From assembly GCA_024762735.1 (NCBI GenBank), contig JANTGU010000038.1:1-11743 (forward strand): a stretch of 11,743 nt of DNA, written 5' to 3'. The position numbers and the translations under genes were made by a program. This DNA comes from Bacteroidales bacterium (lineage in GTDB: Bacteria > Bacteroidota > Bacteroidia > Bacteroidales > F082). The notes under the pieces were generated by a model, which was not told the origin of the DNA, did not search any database, and saw only the letters and a program-made list of their open reading frames with translations. Of the stretch, positions 6,939 to 11,743 are shown one piece after another; the first letter of the stretch is position 1; every line of letters starts with the position of its first letter.

Positions 6939-9900
6939 ATGAAATCACACCTATTTATTCTATTAATATGGATATTCCCTGTTTTTAGCAACGCGCAAAC
7001 AAGCCAAAACAAGCAAACCTCTTATCCAGTCCAAGCGCAGCACCGGGTTGTACACCCCACATTAATAGCCACGCCGGCACTTTTTGGTATTTCAACTCCT
7101 TTGAGCCAGGCACCCATTACCACGCCGGGATCATCGCAGGACCAAGAATTTGAATACAACGATCATCGGGACAGAGAAATCAATCCCAACATTTTGCCAC
7201 CCGATTTTGAGCAAATGCCGGTTGACCCCAACGAGCAAACACAACCGGGATGGGTTCAAAGCGCAGGCCGCGCCATCATAAATAATTATGCCGGACAGAG
7301 CAGCCCCTATTATCCTCCCGATTGTAACGGAACAGTTAACAATAGCTACTATTTTCAAGTGGTAAACACCACCTATCAAATTTTCAACAAATCTGACGGA
7401 ACCTCTGCTGCCGGTCCTTCCAACCTGAATACCATTTTTGACCAAACCCTTCCAGGCGCTACCCGAAACGATGGCGACCCCATCGTGTTATGGGATGAAC
7501 AAGCCGACCGTTGGCTTTATGCTGAATTCTCGGTACCTTCTCTCTCCGGCGGAGGAAACGATTACATGCTGGTGGCCGTGTCTGTGACCAACGACCCAAC
7601 CGGAAGCTGGTACTCGTGGGCTTTTGATGTAGATGACGCTCCCGACTATATGAAATTTGGCATCTGGCAAGATGGATACTACATGGCCACCAACACATCA
7701 GGAGGCAACGACGTATATGTTTTTGAGAGAAGCGTGATGATTGCTGGAGGCTCCAACCCCCAGATGCTGGCTTTTCACAACCCCGACCGCCCTTCAACTT
7801 TTGACGGATTTCATTGTATATTGCCTTTGGACAACGATGGTCCCTGGGCACCCGCAGGGACACCCGGACAATTTATCACCATTGCCGACGATGGCCAAAG
7901 CAATGCCGCTGACGAGTTAAGAATTTACGAGTTAAATGCCGACTGGACCACCCCGGCCAATTCAACTTTTACCATGACGCAACAGCTGCCTGTTAACCCC
8001 TTTTCGGGCAACTTTACCAGCGATTGGAACAACATACCCCAACCGGGTACATCACAAAAGCTGGATGGCCTTTCCACTATTTTAATGTATCGTGCGCAGT
8101 ATAGAAACTTTAACGGTACCCAAAAAATTGTTTGCACCCACACCATTGCAGAGGCTTCCGACGAAGCAGCCCTCAGATGGTACGAACTTGACAATACAGG
8201 ATCAGGATGGAGCATAGCCCAGCAAGGCACTTACAACCCCGACAACGTAAGCAGGTGGTGCGGAAGCATTGCCATGAACGATTTGGGAGAGATAGCTCTG
8301 GGCTATTCGGCCAGTGACGGAACCAGTACTTACCCAAGCATCAGGTACTGCGGTCAGTCGGCCAACGGGCCACTCAACACGATGGACATTGCCGAAACAA
8401 CCATTCAAACAGGAACAGATTCGCAAACCGGCGCTAACCGCTGGGGCGATTACAGCAACATGAGTGTTGACCCTTCTGACGGGACTACTTTTTGGTACAC
8501 CACCGAATATATTTCAGGCTCTTCGCGCGAAACCCGCATTGCGTCTTTTTCTTTTCCTCCAAGTTGCTCGGCACCCACCACCCAGGCATCCGGTTTTAAT
8601 TCGGGCTCTCCCACCACCGCATCCCTCACTATTTCATGGACACGTGGCAACGGCGATTCCATACTCGTGGTGGCTCACGAAGGAAGTTCTGTCAACGCAT
8701 CTCCAGTTTCAGGAAATTCCTATACAGCCAACGCTACCTTTGCCAATGGCGATGAAATTGGTACCGGCAACTATGTGGTTTACAACGGGACAGGAACAAC
8801 AGCAACCATTACGGGACTTACTATGGGTACGACCTACTATTTTTCGCTTTTCGAATATTTTGGTGCTGACCACTGTTACAACACCTCTGCCGAAACAGGT
8901 ACAGGCACTACCAACGGACCTCCCACGGTTACCACAGAGGTGATAACCAACATTACCACTAATACTGCCGACGGAGGAGGTGAAGTGACTTCTGAAAACG
9001 GATCAACGGTAACTGAAAGAGGGGTTTGCTGGGCAACCACCCCCAACCCAACCCATAGCGATGCCCACACTTCTGACGGAAGTGGAATGGGTAGCTTTGT
9101 TAGCAGTCTGTCAAATTTATCTGCTTCAACACAATATTATGTACGTGCCTATGCCACCAACTCGTACGGAACCAGTTATGGCAATCAAGAGCAATTTACT
9201 ACCGCCTGTGGGACGGTGACTGTTTTTCCGTATCAGGAAAGTTTTGATTCGTGGACAACCAGTACTCCCGATTATAACTGCACAGCAGACAACTCGGTGC
9301 CTCTTGACGATTGCTGGATTAATTTTGTGGGTGATGATATTGACTGGGATGTTTACGCCGGGTCAACAGCATCATCAGGAACCGGCCCGACCGGTGACCA
9401 CACTTCAGGAAACGGAAACTACCTCTATACCGAATCATCATCATGCTTTGGTAGTTATGGCTACGTATTGACACCCAATTTTGATTTGAGTGGCCTATCC
9501 AACCCCTCCCTCTCTTTTTGGCATCACATGAATGGGGCTAACATGGGAACACTCTCTGTTCAGGTCTCCACAGATGGCGGGTCATCCTGGTCAGGGAATC
9601 TTTTTTCAATAAATGGGAACCAGGGTACTGACTGGCATCAAGAGATTATTGCTTTAACGAGTTATGCAGGATCGTCCAACGTAGTGATTCGTTTTAAAGC
9701 CGTCACCGGAAGCGACTACACTTCCGATCTTGCCCTGGATGATATCGAATTGTCGGAAGGGTGTACCCCTCCGGGTATTCAAGCCTCTAATCTTCAATTT
9801 TCCGAAATAACCGATAGTACGTTAAAAATGTCCTGGGACAGGGGTAATGGTTCATCCGTACTGGTGTTAGCGCACGAAGGAAGCGACGTTACCAACGATC

Positions 9901-10790
9901 CCTCATCGGGGACCTCCTACTCGGGTGACACCCTTTATGGAAATGGCGATGTTGTTGGAACAGACAACTATGTAGTTTTTACCGGGCCTGATACTACCGT
10001 GTCAGTGACGGGATTAACGTCGGGAACACCTTATTACTTTAACCTTTACGAATATAACACATCCGACAATTGTTACCTGACGCCCGGGCTAACAGGTCAT
10101 GCCACTACTACAGGTATCGCCCCATGCACTGTTTGTGAATCTTACGGAAATACAACATTTGAAACCAGTACCACGCTGGTATCTTTTAACACCATTAACA
10201 ATACCTCCGGAAAGCCATCAGGATACAGCGATTACACTTATCTATCAACGGATGTAAAGCTGGGAAGCAGTTACAACATGACGGTAAATGCCAATACGGA
10301 TGGAGATTACATCACCTATACCAAGGTTTGGATAGACTGGAACAACGATTGTGATTTTGATGATGCCGGAGAGAGTTATGATTTAGGCAGTGCCAGCAAC
10401 ACGGCCGATGGTGCCACTTCCAACTCGCCTTTGTCTGTCACCGTGCCTGATGATACCCTGGCAGGATCAGTCACCATGCGTGTATCGACTAAATATAGCA
10501 ACGCTGCTACCAGTTGTCTAACCGGTTTTGACGGAGAAGTAGAGGACTATACCATCCATTTAATACCCGGAGAAACAGGATGGCTTGGCAACACCACCAA
10601 CTGGTTTGATGGCAGTAATTGGTCAAACGGAAAAGTGCCTTCTGTGAACTACATTGTCACCATCCCGCAAACCCCTGCCGGTGGAAATTTCCCGGAAATT
10701 CCAACAGGATTCAATGCGGTTTGCTACCAATTAATTATTGAAACAAACGCCAGGGTAATTGTTAATGGAACATTGGAAGTAAAACAATAA
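6939..10790 (+). CDS. Large modular secreted protein (FN3, MAM-like, GEVED)
   Basis: 1283-aa exported protein of unknown role. Residues 1-19 are a signal peptide (cleavage likely NA|QT). After a low-complexity linker, residues about 100-540 form a beta-rich region with GDPIVLWDEQADRWLYAEFS, DPTGSWYSWAFDVDDAPDYM and GDYSNMSVDPSDGTTFWYT; its motif spacing suggests a beta-propeller, which is inference. Then: FN3-like module 1 (about 541-658, with SWTRGNGDSILVVAHEGS), FN3-like module 2 (about 661-754, ending in YYVRAYATNSYGTSYG), a MAM-like module (about 757-941, with ESFDSW, LSFWHHMNG and LALDDIEL), FN3-like module 3 (about 942-1060, a diverged copy of module 1), a GEVED-like module (about 1061-1208, with VWIDWNNDCDFDDAGE and GEVEDYTIHL), and a C-terminal piece starting WLGNTTNWFDGSNWSNGKVP. 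No T9SS sorting domain is seen before the stop, unlike the neighbour upstream. Asn-, Thr-, Ser- and Gly-rich composition fits an extracellular adhesin-like or carbohydrate-binding protein. Confidence 0.85.
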   Translation: MKSHLFILLIWIFPVFSNAQTSQNKQTSYPVQAQHRVVHPTLIATPALFGISTPLSQAPITTPGSSQDQEFEYNDHRDREINPNILPPDFEQMPVDPNEQTQPGWVQSAGRAIINNYAGQSSPYYPPDCNGTVNNSYYFQVVNTTYQIFNKSDGTSAAGPSNLNTIFDQTLPGATRNDGDPIVLWDEQADRWLYAEFSVPSLSGGGNDYMLVAVSVTNDPTGSWYSWAFDVDDAPDYMKFGIWQDGYYMATNTSGGNDVYVFERSVMIAGGSNPQMLAFHNPDRPSTFDGFHCILPLDNDGPWAPAGTPGQFITIADDGQSNAADELRIYELNADWTTPANSTFTMTQQLPVNPFSGNFTSDWNNIPQPGTSQKLDGLSTILMYRAQYRNFNGTQKIVCTHTIAEASDEAALRWYELDNTGSGWSIAQQGTYNPDNVSRWCGSIAMNDLGEIALGYSASDGTSTYPSIRYCGQSANGPLNTMDIAETTIQTGTDSQTGANRWGDYSNMSVDPSDGTTFWYTTEYISGSSRETRIASFSFPPSCSAPTTQASGFNSGSPTTASLTISWTRGNGDSILVVAHEGSSVNASPVSGNSYTANATFANGDEIGTGNYVVYNGTGTTATITGLTMGTTYYFSLFEYFGADHCYNTSAETGTGTTNGPPTVTTEVITNITTNTADGGGEVTSENGSTVTERGVCWATTPNPTHSDAHTSDGSGMGSFVSSLSNLSASTQYYVRAYATNSYGTSYGNQEQFTTACGTVTVFPYQESFDSWTTSTPDYNCTADNSVPLDDCWINFVGDDIDWDVYAGSTASSGTGPTGDHTSGNGNYLYTESSSCFGSYGYVLTPNFDLSGLSNPSLSFWHHMNGANMGTLSVQVSTDGGSSWSGNLFSINGNQGTDWHQEIIALTSYAGSSNVVIRFKAVTGSDYTSDLALDDIELSEGCTPPGIQASNLQFSEITDSTLKMSWDRGNGSSVLVLAHEGSDVTNDPSSGTSYSGDTLYGNGDVVGTDNYVVFTGPDTTVSVTGLTSGTPYYFNLYEYNTSDNCYLTPGLTGHATTTGIAPCTVCESYGNTTFETSTTLVSFNTINNTSGKPSGYSDYTYLSTDVKLGSSYNMTVNANTDGDYITYTKVWIDWNNDCDFDDAGESYDLGSASNTADGATSNSPLSVTVPDDTLAGSVTMRVSTKYSNAATSCLTGFDGEVEDYTIHLIPGETGWLGNTTNWFDGSNWSNGKVPSVNYIVTIPQTPAGGNFPEIPTGFNAVCYQLIIETNARVIVNGTLEVKQ

Positions 10791-10876
10791 GAACCGGAAA
10801 GTCAACCGCTAATTTGCCAAGCCAAATCAAGACACAAAACTTCTTTAACCAGTTGGGGCTACATTTACTCTGACTC

Positions 10877-11521
10877 TTAGTCTATGGCAAGACCGTCGAT
10901 CAGTTTCCCATCGGAAAAAATATCCCGAATACGTTCAGGACTTTGAAGGTGATAGGTTTTCCATCCCAATGATTTGGCCGTTTTGATGTTTTCAAGGTTA
11001 TCATCAATGAAAAGCGTTTCTGCCGGATTTAATTTATGCTGATACATGACGAATTCATAAATCTCCACATCGGGTTTGCTAAGGTGTAAATCAAACGAAA
11101 AGTAGGCTTTATCAAATAACTCATCGAATTCCCGGTAGCCAAACCTGAGCTGTAAGTCACGAACATACAGGTCGTAATGAATTTCGTTGGAGTTGCTAAG
11201 TAATAATGTTTTATGATTATTCTTTACCGCTTCAATCACCTCGATACGTTCGGCAGGAATATCAAACAGCAAGGCGTTCCAGGCGTCATCAATTTCCTGA
11301 TCGGTAAAATTGGCGTTGGCCCTCTCTCTTACTTTATCCCTGAAGGCCTCGGGGGTTAAAATACCCCGCTCAAACTTCCGTATAACGTTGTTGATAAAAT
11401 CAGGTTGCAAAAAAGTACCCGAATCAGCCATGCCCAGTTTGTCAAAAGCATTGATAGTAAGTTGAGGGTCAATATCAATTACTACACCGCCGAAATCAAA
11501 AATTATTGTTTTAAAGTCCAT
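10877..11521 (-). CDS. HAD-superfamily phosphatase, YihX-like
   Basis: 214-aa cytoplasmic hydrolase of HAD subfamily IA. Motif I is IIFDFGGVVIDID with nucleophile Asp9; motif II is LLLSNSN with Ser109; motif III is LSKPD with Lys149; motif IV is FIDDN with Asp173 and Asp174. The helical cap lies between residues about 15 and 90. The residue two after the nucleophile is Gly11, where classical HAD phosphatases have Asp; E. coli YihX, a glucose-1-phosphate phosphatase, has the same D-x-G pattern (FDLGNV), so this is a family trait and not damage. The substrate is probably a small sugar phosphate but is not fixed by sequence. It converges with the large secreted protein gene across an 86-nt gap in which I saw no convincing terminator. 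Confidence 0.88.
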   Translation of the reverse strand: MDFKTIIFDFGGVVIDIDPQLTINAFDKLGMADSGTFLQPDFINNVIRKFERGILTPEAFRDKVRERANANFTDQEIDDAWNALLFDIPAERIEVIEAVKNNHKTLLLSNSNEIHYDLYVRDLQLRFGYREFDELFDKAYFSFDLHLSKPDVEIYEFVMYQHKLNPAETLFIDDNLENIKTAKSLGWKTYHLQSPERIRDIFSDGKLIDGLAID

Positions 11522-11546
11522 GAATTTTGCTGTTTTATTTACAGCA

Positions 11547-11576
11547 TAAAAATAGACAATTAATTGATTTTCACAA
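11547..11576 (-). promoter_or_regulatory. Putative promoter of the HAD phosphatase gene
   Basis: On the minus strand TTG (11576-11574), a 19-nt spacer, then TATTTTTA (11554-11547). Spacing fits the Bacteroidota TTG-N19-TAnnTTTG promoter, with one mismatch at the last G. The transcript would start near 11541, about 20 nt before the ATG at 11521, implying separate expression from the gene cut at the right edge. Confidence 0.4.
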
Positions 11577-11638
11577 TAAGAAGGTCGGGAAAGATGGTGA
11601 TGAATTTCTTAAAAATTCATAAATGGAGAAATAGGCTG

Positions 11639-11743
11639 TTAATAGCGCTTGGGGTTATAGTTGCGACGCTTGCCTCCGTTATTATCCTTACGGTAGTTCG
11701 ACGATTTATGCTTAACGCCTCTGCTCCTGTTCAGAATTTCGTT
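11639..11743 (-). CDS. C-terminal fragment of an unidentified basic protein
   Basis: The last 34 codons of a minus-strand gene that continues beyond the window, ending in TAA at 11641-11639. The tail is very rich in Arg, Lys, Asn and Tyr (for example RKDNNGGKRRNYNPKRY), as in disordered RNA-binding C-termini of Bacteroidota helicases or pseudouridine synthases; the family cannot be named from this piece. Codon choice (AAC, AAG, CGT, CGC, GGC) resembles the genes in the window. A competing plus-strand frame over the same bases is treated under rejected items. It lies 117 nt upstream of the HAD gene on the same strand. Confidence 0.5.
   Translation of the reverse strand, partial: NEILNRSRGVKHKSSNYRKDNNGGKRRNYNPKRY

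Noticed and set aside
7459..7863. Minus-strand frame of 134 codons
   Set aside because: Antisense to the conserved N-terminal region of the large secreted protein; Arg-rich shadow translation with no recognisable family.
8464..8943. Plus-strand frame of 159 codons in a shifted frame inside the large secreted protein gene
   Set aside because: The Pro/Leu-rich translation is an out-of-frame reading of Thr/Ser-rich FN3 sequence, whose own frame continues unbroken through it.
10791..10876. Terminator between the large secreted protein gene and the HAD gene
   Set aside because: Only a short GACT/AGTC dyad is seen, with no GC-rich stem or U run on either strand.
11594..11743. Plus-strand small membrane-protein start at the right edge
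   Set aside because: Less native codon choice (CGA CGA, repeated CTT, GCG, ACG) than the opposing minus-strand frame; kept only as a finding because the edge prevents a decision.

Overview
The window most likely comes from a Bacteroidota genome, probably a marine or anaerobic Bacteroidia lineage such as the Marinilabiliales (the order is inference). Four things point there: promoter elements of the TAnnTTTG type, weak or absent Shine-Dalgarno sequences, a type IX secretion (T9SS) C-terminal sorting domain, and LpxC and FabZ sequences of the kind that form one fused protein in this phylum. No mobile element, CRISPR array, tRNA or rRNA was seen.

Layout. (1) Positions 1-2536, plus strand: the end of a surface polysaccharide locus, with a Wzz-type chain-length regulator followed after 8 nt by a Wzy/WaaL-type O-antigen polymerase or ligase. 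(2) Positions 2571-2614: a perfect 20-bp inverted repeat with a 4-nt loop, read as a bidirectional terminator between convergent units. (3) Positions 5415 down to 2637, minus strand: a tight operon lpxC-fabZ-lpxA-efp (lipid A synthesis, fatty acid synthesis, translation factor EF-P). lpxC and fabZ are separate genes with an ATGA overlap. (4) Positions 5416-5601: a divergent promoter region. (5) Positions 5602-10790, plus strand: two secreted proteins. One is a 405-aa GATase1-like protein with a T9SS sorting domain. The other is a 1283-aa modular protein (beta-rich N-terminal region, three FN3-like modules, a MAM-like module, a GEVED-like module) with no recognisable sorting domain. (6) Positions 11521-10877, minus strand: a YihX-like HAD phosphatase. 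(7) Right edge: the basic C-terminal tail of another minus-strand gene, cut by the window.

The regions share an envelope theme: O-antigen or capsule chain assembly, lipid A synthesis, and surface or secreted proteins. Most of this is ordinary core and envelope gene content. The observations most worth checking are the unfused lpxC/fabZ pair, where one extra T in a T5 run would restore the fusion usual in this phylum, and the large secreted protein that stops without a sorting domain. I see no clear previously undescribed system.
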